Shown in pieces: positions 1-7,491 of a stretch of DNA of 18,587 nucleotides. How positions within the stretch are numbered: position 1 is the first letter of the stretch; each line of letters opens with the position of its first letter. The translations under genes and the position numbers were made by a program. Source of the stretch: Clostridium sp. CAG:451 (GTDB lineage Bacteria; Bacillota_I; Bacilli_A; RF39; UBA660). Location: assembly GCA_000438295.1 (NCBI GenBank), contig FR901044.1:1-18587 (forward strand), given 5' to 3'. A model generated the notes under the pieces. The model was given only the letters and a program-made list of their open reading frames with translations. It was not told the origin of the DNA and made no database searches.

Positions 1-37
1 TCAAAAATACTGAATGTGCATTATTGTCTAATTCCAT
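1..37 (-). CDS. tnpA: IS200/IS605 transposase TnpA, N-terminal fragment cut by window edge
   Basis: Only the first 12 codons are inside the window; they read MELDNNAHSVFL and continue off the left edge. From memory of the family, this matches the start of Y1 (HUH) single-strand transposases of IS200/IS605 elements, which usually begin D-N-N/S-x-H-S-V and continue into the YHLV segment. The ATG (35-37) has an AGAAAG ribosome binding site about ten bases upstream, a TGATATAAT promoter and an IS-end hairpin, in the order expected at the left end of such an element. The catalytic HUH and tyrosine motifs lie outside the window, so intactness cannot be judged. Confidence 0.6.
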   Translation of the reverse strand, partial: MELDNNAHSVFL

Positions 38-68
38 CGCATATCATCTTTCTTTATCGACTGACTTT

Positions 69-97
69 ATTATATCATGAATTTTAGTATTCTCCAA
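69..97 (-). promoter_or_regulatory. Putative sigma-A promoter of tnpA
   Basis: On the minus strand TATAAT (69-74) is preceded by TGA, giving an extended -10. The -35 candidate TTGGAG (92-97) is weak, 17 bases upstream. Transcription would start near 62, about 25 bases before the tnpA start codon. Confidence 0.45.
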
Positions 98-99
98 GC

Positions 100-146
100 T
101 TAAGTAAACGCAATTCATCCCCACCTTAGAGGTGAGGGACTTCTTA
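100..146 (-). mobile_element. Left end (LE) of an IS200/IS605-family element with subterminal hairpin
   Basis: Bases 118-139 form an imperfect hairpin (8 pairs with one bulged A, loop TTAGA) of the type TnpA recognises as single-stranded DNA. The minus-strand flank AAGAAGTCCC...GGGGATGAATT resembles IS605-type ends as I remember them. It lies directly upstream of the tnpA start and touches the stop codon of the neighbouring PLP-enzyme gene (147-149). IS200/IS605 elements make no target duplication, so the exact junction cannot be read from this side alone. Confidence 0.6.
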
Positions 147-1352
147 CTATAAAAGGTTAAAAGCATTATAGACTGCTATTTTACCATATTGATAACTAAT
201 AGAACCTTGTTGATAAGCGATAAATGGAGATCTTATTGGTCCATCACAAGATAGTTCGATAGATGATCCATTAGTAAAACTACCACTTGCCATAATGACT
301 TCATCGTCATATCCTGGCATAGGAGCTGGATAACAAGTAGAAAAAGAATCTATTGGAGAATACTTTTGTATCCCTTGACAGTATTTAATTAAGTCTTCTT
401 TATTTTCAAAAATAATACTTTGAACAATATCTGCTCTATTAGCATTATATCTAGGTTCTACCTTATATCCCATCTTCTCTGCTATATAAGCGGTTAAAAC
501 AGCTGTTTTTAAAGATGCTGCTACTACAGAAGGAGCAAGGAATAATCCTTGATAAAGACTTCTATTAATACCAAGTGATGGACCTACTTCTCTTCCTTCT
601 CCTGGTAGTGTAAGTCTTTCTGCTACTAGTTCAATTAAGTCATGACGTCCTGCTACATAAGCTCCATTTGGAGCAATCGCACCTCCTAAATTTTTGATTA
701 GAGAACCTACTATAACATCAGCTCCTACTTCACAAGGAGTCTTATCTTCTACTAGTTCACAATAACAATTGTCAACCATTATTATTATATCTTTATTAAT
801 ATCTTTTATAAATTTGATTACACTACTAATCTTTTCGATATTTAAACTAGCTCTAGTAGAATAGCCTTTAGATCTTTGTATTTCAATAACTTTTATTTTT
901 TCACTAGTAATAACGTCTTTTATCTTTTCATAATCAAAATCATTATCTATTAAATCAACTTGTTTATAATTAATATTAAAACTCTTTAAACTAGACTTAT
1001 TCTCTCTAATACCAATCACTTCATCTAAAGTATCATATGGCTTAGAGGAAATACTAAGTAATGTATCACCTGGTCTTAATAGAGCAAACAAAGTAACGGT
1101 TAGTGCATGACTTCCTGAGATAAACTGACTCCTAACAAGGGCATCTTCACTACCAAGTACTCTACTAAATACTCGTTCTAATTTATCTCTTCCTAGGTCA
1201 TTATAACCATAACCGGTAGTAGAATTAAAATCAGTCTCACTTACTTTTTCTTCTTTAAAAGCATTTAATATCTTTATACTATTTGCTTCTTCTTGTTTTT
1301 CTATTTTTTTAAACTCATCTTTTAGTTTTTCTTCTATTAATTCTAAATTCAT
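147..1352 (-). CDS. PLP-dependent aluminium-resistance / methionine gamma-lyase-like protein
   Basis: A 401-residue protein of the Met_gamma_lyase (YnbB, 'aluminium resistance') family of fold-type I PLP enzymes. The N-terminal motif TTGYGYNDLGRDKLE is characteristic. The Schiff-base lysine is probably the one in SLIKNLGG, followed by the PNGAYVAGR segment. The family is thought to cleave sulfur amino acids, but its physiological substrate is not firmly known. I chose ATG at 1350-1352 rather than the in-frame GTG nine bases earlier. It lies one base after the stop of the upstream DUF3298 gene, with GAAGTGAGTGAT as ribosome binding site, so translation is probably coupled. It is the last gene of the operon. 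No terminator lies between its stop codon and the adjoining IS end, so the native 3' flank may have been displaced. Confidence 0.85.
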   Translation of the reverse strand: MNLELIEEKLKDEFKKIEKQEEANSIKILNAFKEEKVSETDFNSTTGYGYNDLGRDKLERVFSRVLGSEDALVRSQFISGSHALTVTLFALLRPGDTLLSISSKPYDTLDEVIGIRENKSSLKSFNINYKQVDLIDNDFDYEKIKDVITSEKIKVIEIQRSKGYSTRASLNIEKISSVIKFIKDINKDIIIMVDNCYCELVEDKTPCEVGADVIVGSLIKNLGGAIAPNGAYVAGRHDLIELVAERLTLPGEGREVGPSLGINRSLYQGLFLAPSVVAASLKTAVLTAYIAEKMGYKVEPRYNANRADIVQSIIFENKEDLIKYCQGIQKYSPIDSFSTCYPAPMPGYDDEVIMASGSFTNGSSIELSCDGPIRSPFIAYQQGSISYQYGKIAVYNAFNLL

Positions 1353-1353
1353 A

Positions 1354-2079
1354 TTAATCACTCACTTCAATTAAAAAATCATCTTCTGTAAAATAGTTTT
1401 GTTCATCATAAATGCTATAAACATTAAATGCTTTATAAACATATAATTTATTATTTTTTATATAGTAATGAATATCATCTAAATAATCTTTATCTCCCCT
1501 AAAATATAAGAAACAGTTATAATCACATTCACCACTGTAATACCCCTGGTTTAAGGCATCATTATAAAAGTATTTAAACTTTTCTTCTATTCTATTAGAA
1601 ACATCTTCTTCTGTCAAATTAAATTTAACAAGTAAATCTTCATCTGATAAAACTGACAAATCAGAAAGATTAATATTATAGGTTCTAAAATCAGGATAAT
1701 ACACTTTATCAAAATAAGCTACTTTTACAACTAATGATAATATCTTATCACTAACATCATAACTATAAGAAATAATACTAGTCGGATTGCTATAATACTT
1801 ATTTATAAAATTTTCTATATCTTTATTTAATTTATCTATATTTTCCCCTTCAATATTAATAATAGGAACTTCACTTTTCTTACCATCTACAGTCCTTTCT
1901 TTAACTGTATATATAAGATTTTTATTTTTAGTTTCTTTTATAGTTTGTAAAGCATCTTTTTTGAAAGTATTAGCATACAAAGAAATAAGTATAGCAAAAA
2001 CTACTAATCCACCAATAATTAGTAATTTTTTTCTTAATTTAATTTTCTCTTCTTCATTAAATTCAATTTGTCCAAACAT
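1354..2079 (-). CDS. Membrane-anchored DUF3298/RsiV-like protein, paralog 1
   Basis: A 241-residue protein with a short basic cytoplasmic N-terminus, one transmembrane helix (about residues 19-35) and an extracytoplasmic domain. The pattern is DUF3298-like: VPIINIEG with N-rich helix, a strand ending YPDFRTYNINL, then LSDEDLL, and a C-terminal YYIKNNKLYVY strand. DUF3298 occurs in B. subtilis RsiV, where it binds lysozyme. There is no anti-sigma domain or adjacent sigma factor here, so an RsiV-like signalling role is unlikely. Two cysteines (C185, C189, in C-D-Y-N-C) recur in the paralog at 3727-4434. It follows the CHAP hydrolase gene by 18 bases, with ribosome binding site AAAGGAA. Binding partner or inhibitor of the neighbouring hydrolase is my inference. 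Confidence 0.65.
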   Translation of the reverse strand: MFGQIEFNEEEKIKLRKKLLIIGGLVVFAILISLYANTFKKDALQTIKETKNKNLIYTVKERTVDGKKSEVPIINIEGENIDKLNKDIENFINKYYSNPTSIISYSYDVSDKILSLVVKVAYFDKVYYPDFRTYNINLSDLSVLSDEDLLVKFNLTEEDVSNRIEEKFKYFYNDALNQGYYSGECDYNCFLYFRGDKDYLDDIHYYIKNNKLYVYKAFNVYSIYDEQNYFTEDDFLIEVSD

Positions 2080-2097
2080 CTTTTTATTCCTTTCTTA

Positions 2098-2994
2098 TTA
2101 ATAATCTGGTGTTCCATATCCATAAACATAACCAGTTGCTCTAGGATGATCTCTTTCAGCTACTGCATTACTGGTATTACCTTCTATTGTGTGAATATTA
2201 TTTGCATCAGCACTTACTACTATTCCAGTGTGGGTTACTCCACCTGGTCCAAAGAAAACAATATCACCTGGTTGTGGAGTATAACCACTTCCTTCTTTAT
2301 GAAAAGCATTTTTACTTTGAAACCAAGATACTCCAGTACTACAAGCATTATATTTAGGTATTATTCCTGAATCTATAAAACCAGCTTCATTAGCACACCA
2401 GGATACAAAGGCTGCACACCAAGGATCAGAACTAGAAAGTCCACCAAAATTTTCATATTTCATATGAGTTCCATCACTTTCATTATTACCAATTTCTTTT
2501 TTAGCTATGTTTATTAATTTTTCTGCTCCTACTCCCGCTACTCCACTATTACCACTACTACTTTGATATTTACTAAGTCCAGATAGATCACCAAACATGC
2601 CACTAAGTCCTGTTCCTTTCTCTGTTCCAGCTCCTTCTTTATATGCTGCCTTTTTAATTGCTTTTGCTGAAGTCTTTGAATTTTTAAAACAAGCTATAAC
2701 ACTATAATTAGCATTAGATCCAATCCCAATAGAGTAAAAATCAACTATTATAGTAATAAAATTAGGAATAATAAAAACAATAATAGCAGCAATTATTTTT
2801 TTAAAGATACCACCAACACCTTTTTTATCATCAGGGTTAATCATTAATTTTGCCATATTAATACTTGCAAATAAAATGAGGATTATCGGTACTATCACAC
2901 AAACAATTTTAAAAACTTTATATAAAAAGTTCAAACTACTGGCTATAGCATAATCAGAACAAGCTGAATTAAGATCTACTAAAACGTTTATCAT
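2098..2994 (-). CDS. VirB2/TrbC-like membrane module fused to a CHAP cell-wall hydrolase
   Basis: A 298-residue protein. Residues 1-105 carry two hydrophobic helices (about 28-48 and 65-88) joined by a basic loop (DDKKGVGGIFKK). The positive-inside rule puts the loop in the cytoplasm and both ends outside. C12 and C102 then face outward and could form a disulfide. A linker with GLSGMFGDLSGL (129-140) leads to a CHAP domain (about 155-298) with DPWCAAFVSWC (catalytic C193), PGDIVFF, and THTGIV (H255), followed by the acidic/polar EGNTS. CHAP enzymes cut peptidoglycan as endopeptidase or amidase. The start ATG overlaps the stop of the SDR gene by four bases, and its Shine-Dalgarno GGAGGT is formed by the SDR's terminal Gly-Gly codons, so translation is coupled. 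It shares its whole N-terminal half with the protein at 4443-5513. Confidence 0.8.
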   Translation of the reverse strand: MINVLVDLNSACSDYAIASSLNFLYKVFKIVCVIVPIILILFASINMAKLMINPDDKKGVGGIFKKIIAAIIVFIIPNFITIIVDFYSIGIGSNANYSVIACFKNSKTSAKAIKKAAYKEGAGTEKGTGLSGMFGDLSGLSKYQSSSGNSGVAGVGAEKLINIAKKEIGNNESDGTHMKYENFGGLSSSDPWCAAFVSWCANEAGFIDSGIIPKYNACSTGVSWFQSKNAFHKEGSGYTPQPGDIVFFGPGGVTHTGIVVSADANNIHTIEGNTSNAVAERDHPRATGYVYGYGTPDY

Positions 2995-3716
2995 TTTATA
3001 CCTCCATCTACTTTTATAATTGTATTATTTATATAACTTGCTTTATTACTTGCCAAAAAAGACACAACTGATGCTACTTCTTTTGGACTAGCAAACCTAT
3101 TTAAAAGTATTTTACTAAGTTCTTTTTGTTCAAATTCTTTATCTAAGTCTTTACTCATTTTTGTCATAATCCAGCCAGGACAAATGCAATTTACTCTAAC
3201 ATCAGGTGCAAAGTATTTAGCCAAATTATTAGTCAAAGATATAAGCCCAGCTTTAGATGCATCATAATCAATACTCTCAGGATAATTTTCTCCTAATGCA
3301 TTGTTGGAAGAAATATTTATTATTGTACCATTTGCTTCTTTAATTAATGAAGATAGCTTTTGGGCTAATAAAAATGGAGCGACTAAATTGACATCTAAAA
3401 CATTTAAAAACTCTTTTTTTTCTTTTAATAGTAAATCTGTATCTTTAGAAATAGCGGCATTATTAACTAAAACATCTAAAGAAAAATAATTTTCTTTTAT
3501 ATCCTTTACCATCTTATCTATTTCATCTTCACTAGTTAAATCTGCTTTATACATTCTAACATTTCTTTTATATTTGTTTCTAATATCACTTGCTAGGTTA
3601 AGTACTCCTACTTCATCAATATGATAATGAAGTATTAAATCATAGCCATCATTAGCAAGTGTAGTGGCAATTTCTTTGCCAAGTCCTCCAGTACTACCTG
3701 TTATTAATGCTACCAT
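2991..3716 (-). CDS. Short-chain dehydrogenase/reductase, FabG-like
   Basis: A 241-residue classical SDR. The nucleotide-binding motif is TGSTGGLG (residues 6-13), followed by NNAA (85-88), a catalytic Ser in ISSN (136-137) and YDASK (Tyr151, Lys155). A FabG-type C-terminus contains CPGWI and ends VDGG. Such enzymes use NAD(P)H to reduce 3-oxoacyl-ACP or other carbonyl substrates. No fatty-acid genes are nearby, so the substrate is unknown and I give no symbol. The ribosome binding site is AGGAGTGA. The gene sits between the two hydrolase/DUF3298 pairs and overlaps the CHAP gene by four bases, so it is clearly co-transcribed with them. Whether it belongs to the same function is unclear. Confidence 0.85.
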   Translation of the reverse strand: MVALITGSTGGLGKEIATTLANDGYDLILHYHIDEVGVLNLASDIRNKYKRNVRMYKADLTSEDEIDKMVKDIKENYFSLDVLVNNAAISKDTDLLLKEKKEFLNVLDVNLVAPFLLAQKLSSLIKEANGTIINISSNNALGENYPESIDYDASKAGLISLTNNLAKYFAPDVRVNCICPGWIMTKMSKDLDKEFEQKELSKILLNRFASPKEVASVVSFLASNKASYINNTIIKVDGGIK

Positions 3717-3726
3717 TTTATCACTC

Positions 3727-4434
3727 CTATTCTACTTCATATAAAAATTTTTCATTTTTATAAAATTCTTCTTCCCCAATATTTGAAAATATCATAAAAC
3801 CATGAAAGAATTTTAGAGTATTATTTTCTACATATAAGTAATTATCTTCATCATAAGAATCAACTTTTCTTCTATTTAGGAAACAAGCATAATTACATTC
3901 ATTTTTATCTAAATAGTAATTGTCTAATTCTCCTTGATAATATTCTTTAAATTTACTTTCTAAGGTAGTAGAGACATCAGCTTCATTTTTATTAAAAGCA
4001 GCAAGCAGTTCACTATCATCTACTAATCCATTAGTACTTAAAGAAAAATTATAAGTTTTAAATATTGGATAAGTATAATTAGTTTCTTCATCTACCAGTA
4101 AAGTTATAGTTACTAAGGAAAAATAATTGTTGTTAATACTATACTGATAATTAAAAGAAGAATTACCACTTGCTACTGCTTTATCATAATCAGTTTTAAT
4201 CTTGCTATTTACCGAAGATGTATCGGTTCCATCAATAGTAACAGTTGGTAAATAAGAAGATATTTTAGTACCTGGTATTGTATAACTTGCCGATTGTTTG
4301 ATAAAATTAGAAGATTTTAGTTTATCTTTATTTACTATTTTTATTAATGATATTATAAATATAAGAACTCCAATAACAGCTATACCTATAATTATATATC
4401 TTCTGATTTTTAACTTTTTCTCTTCAAATTCCAT
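3727..4434 (-). CDS. Membrane-anchored DUF3298/RsiV-like protein, paralog 2
   Basis: A 235-residue paralog of the protein at 1354-2079 with the same layout: charged N-terminus (EFEEKKLKIRR), a single transmembrane helix (about 13-33), and an extracytoplasmic domain. The latter has a YPIFKTYNFSL strand, a DDSELL turn and a C-terminal Y-L-Y-V-E-N-N-T-L-K-F-F strand. The cysteine pair C180/C184 (C-N-Y-A-C-F-L) matches C185/C189 of paralog 1. Overall identity looks low, so the duplication is old or the copies have diverged to fit different partners. The ribosome binding site AGGAGAG is eight bases after the amidase-fusion stop codon, mirroring the order in the CHAP pair. Lysozyme/hydrolase binding is inferred from the DUF3298 family; no effector or enzymatic residues are evident. 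Confidence 0.65.
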   Translation of the reverse strand: MEFEEKKLKIRRYIIIGIAVIGVLIFIISLIKIVNKDKLKSSNFIKQSASYTIPGTKISSYLPTVTIDGTDTSSVNSKIKTDYDKAVASGNSSFNYQYSINNNYFSLVTITLLVDEETNYTYPIFKTYNFSLSTNGLVDDSELLAAFNKNEADVSTTLESKFKEYYQGELDNYYLDKNECNYACFLNRRKVDSYDEDNYLYVENNTLKFFHGFMIFSNIGEEEFYKNEKFLYEVE

Positions 4435-4442
4435 ATTCTCTC

Positions 4443-5513
4443 CTATCTTGATATTTTACTACCATAATTGTTCTTAAATACTAAAGCTAATTCATGAGCT
4501 ATTTTTTCTTTATTTGTTTCATATTTTTCCATAGCAGAGTGATTATCATAAAATTCAACTTCAATATAAGTCATAGGAATACCTAAATTTTGAAAATATC
4601 TTTGATTTTGTAGTCCCTTAGCTATATTGCCATTAGCTTTACCTGTATATTTAACAACAGCATCTTTAAGTTGTTGGTCTATTTTTGATATACCTGCAGA
4701 TCCTTGCATAAGAAGTGTTCCTTGTCCACCACCGGCATTAAAATGGATTTCAATTACATGAGTGAATTTTTTAAATTTTGGTTCATTATCTTTAAATTCT
4801 TGAGAATTAAGATGCATTTCTACATATAATGACTTATTCATTCTTTCATCTGTTCCACCTAACATTTCATTAGCAATAGAAGCCTTTAAATTCATTCCAT
4901 CAAGTTCTTTTTTTAAAAGTTTAGCAAGTTTTCTCGTTTCTGTTGGCTCAACATAAGTCCAATCTTCTTCACGACATTCTTCTGCTTTATGACAATACGG
5001 CTCATAAGAGTGACCTGCTACTATTAATATCCCCCCATCACCTAAACTAGTACTACTATCAATATCATCGTCTTCTTCATTAACATATTTTTTTAAACCT
5101 GATAAATCACCATACATACCACTAAGTCCTTTACCAGGAGCTGTTCCAAGACCAGACTCATAATTTCCAGTTCCAATCTTCTTATTAGCTGCTATTGCTG
5201 CCTTATAACAGCTAGAAACAGTAAACACTTGGTTGTTGCCAACTGATGCATAATTAAGAAAAGACATCACAACATTTAATATTGATGGAATAAGGAAAAT
5301 AATAATAGCTGCTATTACTTTTCTATAAATTTTTTTCATCCCATCTTTTTGATTCGGATCAATTGTCATAGATAAAAGAGAAATAGCTAAAGAAAGAATT
5401 AAAAGAATTGGTACTATTATGCAAATCCAAGTCATGACTGTATGAATTATTGTTATACCACGAGCTAGAGCTGCATCAGAACAAGTATCACTTATTGTTG
5501 CTAACAATTCCAT
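4443..5513 (-). CDS. VirB2/TrbC-like membrane module fused to an N-acetylmuramoyl-L-alanine amidase (Amidase_3)
   Basis: A 356-residue protein whose first ~143 residues align without net gaps to the CHAP fusion at 2098-2994. It has C11 and C102, two helices (about 28-48, 66-86) around a basic loop, and the linker GLSGMYGDLSGL (129-140). The C-terminal part (about 160-350) is a zinc amidase. IVAGHS supplies H168, T-E-T-R supplies E192, IEIHFNA supplies H257, and IPMTYIEVEFYDN supplies catalytic E318 (alignable with the family's PavLvElgF.sN). It should release stem peptides from MurNAc outside the membrane while staying tethered. A cysteine-rich insert (C174, C180) follows the first zinc ligand. 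The ribosome binding site is AAGGTGA, four bases after the trmR stop codon. Confidence 0.8.
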   Translation of the reverse strand: MELLATISDTCSDAALARGITIIHTVMTWICIIVPILLILSLAISLLSMTIDPNQKDGMKKIYRKVIAAIIIFLIPSILNVVMSFLNYASVGNNQVFTVSSCYKAAIAANKKIGTGNYESGLGTAPGKGLSGMYGDLSGLKKYVNEEDDDIDSSTSLGDGGILIVAGHSYEPYCHKAEECREEDWTYVEPTETRKLAKLLKKELDGMNLKASIANEMLGGTDERMNKSLYVEMHLNSQEFKDNEPKFKKFTHVIEIHFNAGGGQGTLLMQGSAGISKIDQQLKDAVVKYTGKANGNIAKGLQNQRYFQNLGIPMTYIEVEFYDNHSAMEKYETNKEKIAHELALVFKNNYGSKISR

Positions 5514-5517
5514 AAAA

Positions 5518-6120
5518 TCACCTTTCTTTTTTCTTACTTACAGCAATTCCATCTCCTATATCATGAATAACTGTCTCATAATTTTCATTATTTTTTAAAA
5601 AGGTAATATAATCTTTAATCTTTCTTACTATTCCTCTCACATTACGACTTTCTATTTCTTTTTCATTTTTATTAACCAAACCATGAAAATACATATTATC
5701 GGTTATAATGTAACCATCTTTAGTTAGATTCTTTTCAAATAACTCAAAGAATTTTTGACTCTGAGCTTTAGCAGCATCTATAAAGATAAGATCAAAAGTA
5801 TCATCAAGTCTAACATTTAAAGCATCTTGATAAATTAAAGTTATTCTATCTTCTAGTTTACACTTCTTAATATTCTTTAAAGCCTCCATATAACGTTCAC
5901 TATCACGTTCGATACTAGTTACTTTCAAGTTTTTATTACATAAAGCCATCATAATAGCCGAATAACCAATAGCAGTACCAACTTCTAAGACTTTAACTCT
6001 TTGATTTTTAATTATGAAATTAGTTAAAAAGTCAATTCCTGCATCTTCCATAATTGGTACTTTATTTTCCTTGGCATAATCTTTTATTTCTTTAATTATT
6101 TGATAGGTTTCATCTACCAT
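5518..6120 (-). CDS. trmR: tRNA 5-hydroxyuridine methyltransferase (TrmR/YrrM family O-methyltransferase)
   Basis: A 200-residue class I SAM methyltransferase of the Methyltransf_3 (catechol-O-methyltransferase-like) family. The SAM-binding loop is VLEVGTAIGYSAI, motif II is DLIFIDAAK and the metal-site region is DNMYFHG. Its position directly after mltG matches B. subtilis yrrM (trmR), which methylates 5-hydroxyuridine at tRNA position 34 to 5-methoxyuridine. The two U32 proteins thought to make that hydroxyl group are also in this window (10537-12515). I chose ATG at 6118-6120, which overlaps the mltG stop and is spaced seven bases from AGGTGA. A TTG two codons upstream is too close to that site. 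Confidence 0.8.
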   Translation of the reverse strand: MVDETYQIIKEIKDYAKENKVPIMEDAGIDFLTNFIIKNQRVKVLEVGTAIGYSAIMMALCNKNLKVTSIERDSERYMEALKNIKKCKLEDRITLIYQDALNVRLDDTFDLIFIDAAKAQSQKFFELFEKNLTKDGYIITDNMYFHGLVNKNEKEIESRNVRGIVRKIKDYITFLKNNENYETVIHDIGDGIAVSKKKER

Positions 6121-7163
6121 ATCCAATCACCTTTTTCTTTTAGTTCTTTTACCTTAGCACTATGTTCACTACTAGTCTTAGTATAATAAACATTTCCATT
6201 TTTATCTGCTACAAAATAGTAATAATCTGACTTTGTTGGATTAATACTAGCCATGATACTTTCAATTGATGGATTACAAATAGGTCCTACTGGAAGCTTA
6301 CCAGCCATCTCACTACTTCTAGTATTATAAGGATTATAAGTATTAAACATTTCACTAGTTAAATCTTTATCCATTGCTTGATTAAAAGCATAATAAGTAG
6401 TAACATCACTTCCAAGATTCATTCCCTTACTAAGTCTATTTTGAAATACTCCTACTATTAGCTTTCTATCAGTATCTTTTAATCCTTCTAGTTCAGAAAT
6501 AGATGCAAGTGTCAACACTTCATGAACATTCATTTTACTTAATGTATCTTTATAAGGAGAAAGATTCTTTTCTTCTTGATCAAGTAAAGTTTTAATAACT
6601 TCTTCCACTGTTACATCTTTATCTTTAAAGTTATAAGTGTCAGGGGCTAAATACCCTTCTAATCCATAGTAGATATTACTATCTAAAATAGCATCAGTTA
6701 AAAACCAATAAGACTTTATTAAACTAGTTAGGTATGTTTTATCTTTCATCTTAGTAAGGAATTCATCTTCACTAATATTAGTTGTTTCACTTAATACTTT
6801 AGCATAATCTTTAATAGTTTTACCTTCTTTAAAAGTAATAGATATATCCGTATTAGAAGCTCCTTTTTCAAGCAGTGATACAATATTATCTAAACTCATA
6901 TTTTTACTTAAGTAATAAGTTGAAGCTTTAATGCTATCTCTTCTATTAAGTTTCATATACACTTTAAAAAAGAATTCATCCTTTATCAGATACTTCTTCT
7001 TTAATAAACTAGCTATTTGACTAGTACTCATTCCTTGTTTTATTACTACTTCTACTTTAGCATTACTACTTTTATCAGTAGGACTAACTTGATACTGATA
7101 TAACCCAAACATTCCAAGGAGTAACACTCCTATTATCAAAAATATTATTGCAATTTTACGCAT
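6114..7163 (-). CDS. mltG: Endolytic murein transglycosylase MltG (YceG-like)
   Basis: A 349-residue membrane-anchored lytic transglycosylase. It has one N-terminal transmembrane helix (about 4-24), then a LysM-like region with VVIKQGMSTSQIASLL, then the YceG catalytic domain. The signature ASISELEG places the catalytic glutamate at E224 (aligned to E. coli E218 in ASIVEKE), followed by VGVFQNRL and the LPVGPICNPS segment. MltG cuts nascent glycan strands near the inner/outer leaflet and sets strand length. The gene lies 40 bases after the DUF1292 gene and overlaps trmR. Its Shine-Dalgarno is poor (GTGAG just before the ATG), unlike its neighbours. Confidence 0.9.
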   Translation of the reverse strand: MRKIAIIFLIIGVLLLGMFGLYQYQVSPTDKSSNAKVEVVIKQGMSTSQIASLLKKKYLIKDEFFFKVYMKLNRRDSIKASTYYLSKNMSLDNIVSLLEKGASNTDISITFKEGKTIKDYAKVLSETTNISEDEFLTKMKDKTYLTSLIKSYWFLTDAILDSNIYYGLEGYLAPDTYNFKDKDVTVEEVIKTLLDQEEKNLSPYKDTLSKMNVHEVLTLASISELEGLKDTDRKLIVGVFQNRLSKGMNLGSDVTTYYAFNQAMDKDLTSEMFNTYNPYNTRSSEMAGKLPVGPICNPSIESIMASINPTKSDYYYFVADKNGNVYYTKTSSEHSAKVKELKEKGDWIW

Positions 7164-7203
7164 CTACTCACACAGTCTTTCTTTTTATTCTTTTTGTTTA
7201 TTA

Positions 7204-7491
7204 TTAAGCATTTTCTTCTTTATCTTTTACTGTTTCTTGAATAGTATTAAGAATAGTTTCAATTATCTTCCATTCTTTATCAGTCTCAATTGGATCAAGT
7301 TTTGCACTAGTCCCTTCTCCTTTTTGATAAGTACTAGCATATACTTGAATATTCCCATCTTCATCTAATGTATTATCAGTATATACTATATAACTTTTAT
7401 TAGTTTCTTCACTATCGAATGTGAATAACACATCATATACTACTTCTTTTCCTTCTTCATCGATTAATGTAAATTGATTTTTATTTTCCAT
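7204..7491 (-). CDS. DUF1292 (YrzB-like) protein
   Basis: A 95-residue acidic protein of the DUF1292 family. It starts with FTLIDEEGKEVVYDVLFTFD, then YIVYTDN, then VYASTY, and ends with a helix KEWKIIETILNTIQE. These are the conserved elements of the family. It is cytosolic with no known biochemical function. In Bacillus and many relatives the gene lies between ruvX and mltG, exactly as here. It overlaps the end of ruvX by 11 bases, so translation is probably coupled. Confidence 0.9.
   Translation of the reverse strand: MENKNQFTLIDEEGKEVVYDVLFTFDSEETNKSYIVYTDNTLDEDGNIQVYASTYQKGEGTSAKLDPIETDKEWKIIETILNTIQETVKDKEENA

Noticed and set aside
118..139. Intrinsic terminator of the PLP-enzyme operon
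   Set aside because: The hairpin has no following T run on the minus strand, and its flanks and position before tnpA fit an IS end better.
2068..2370. Plus-strand open frame of about 100 codons
   Set aside because: It is antisense to the CHAP fusion gene, has biased Ser/Ile/Tyr composition, and has no ribosome binding site.
3301..3489. Plus-strand open frame inside the SDR gene
   Set aside because: The opposite strand carries a clear SDR with all catalytic motifs; this is its shadow.
1354..4434. RsiV-type anti-sigma factors
   Set aside because: The cytoplasmic N-termini are only about 12-20 residues long, with no anti-sigma domain, and no ECF sigma gene is adjacent.
1354..5513. Part of a type IV secretion system, because of the VirB2/TrbC-like helices
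   Set aside because: No VirB4, VirD4, VirB6 or relaxase gene is in the window, and the helices are fused to wall hydrolases. The resemblance is only to the small membrane module.
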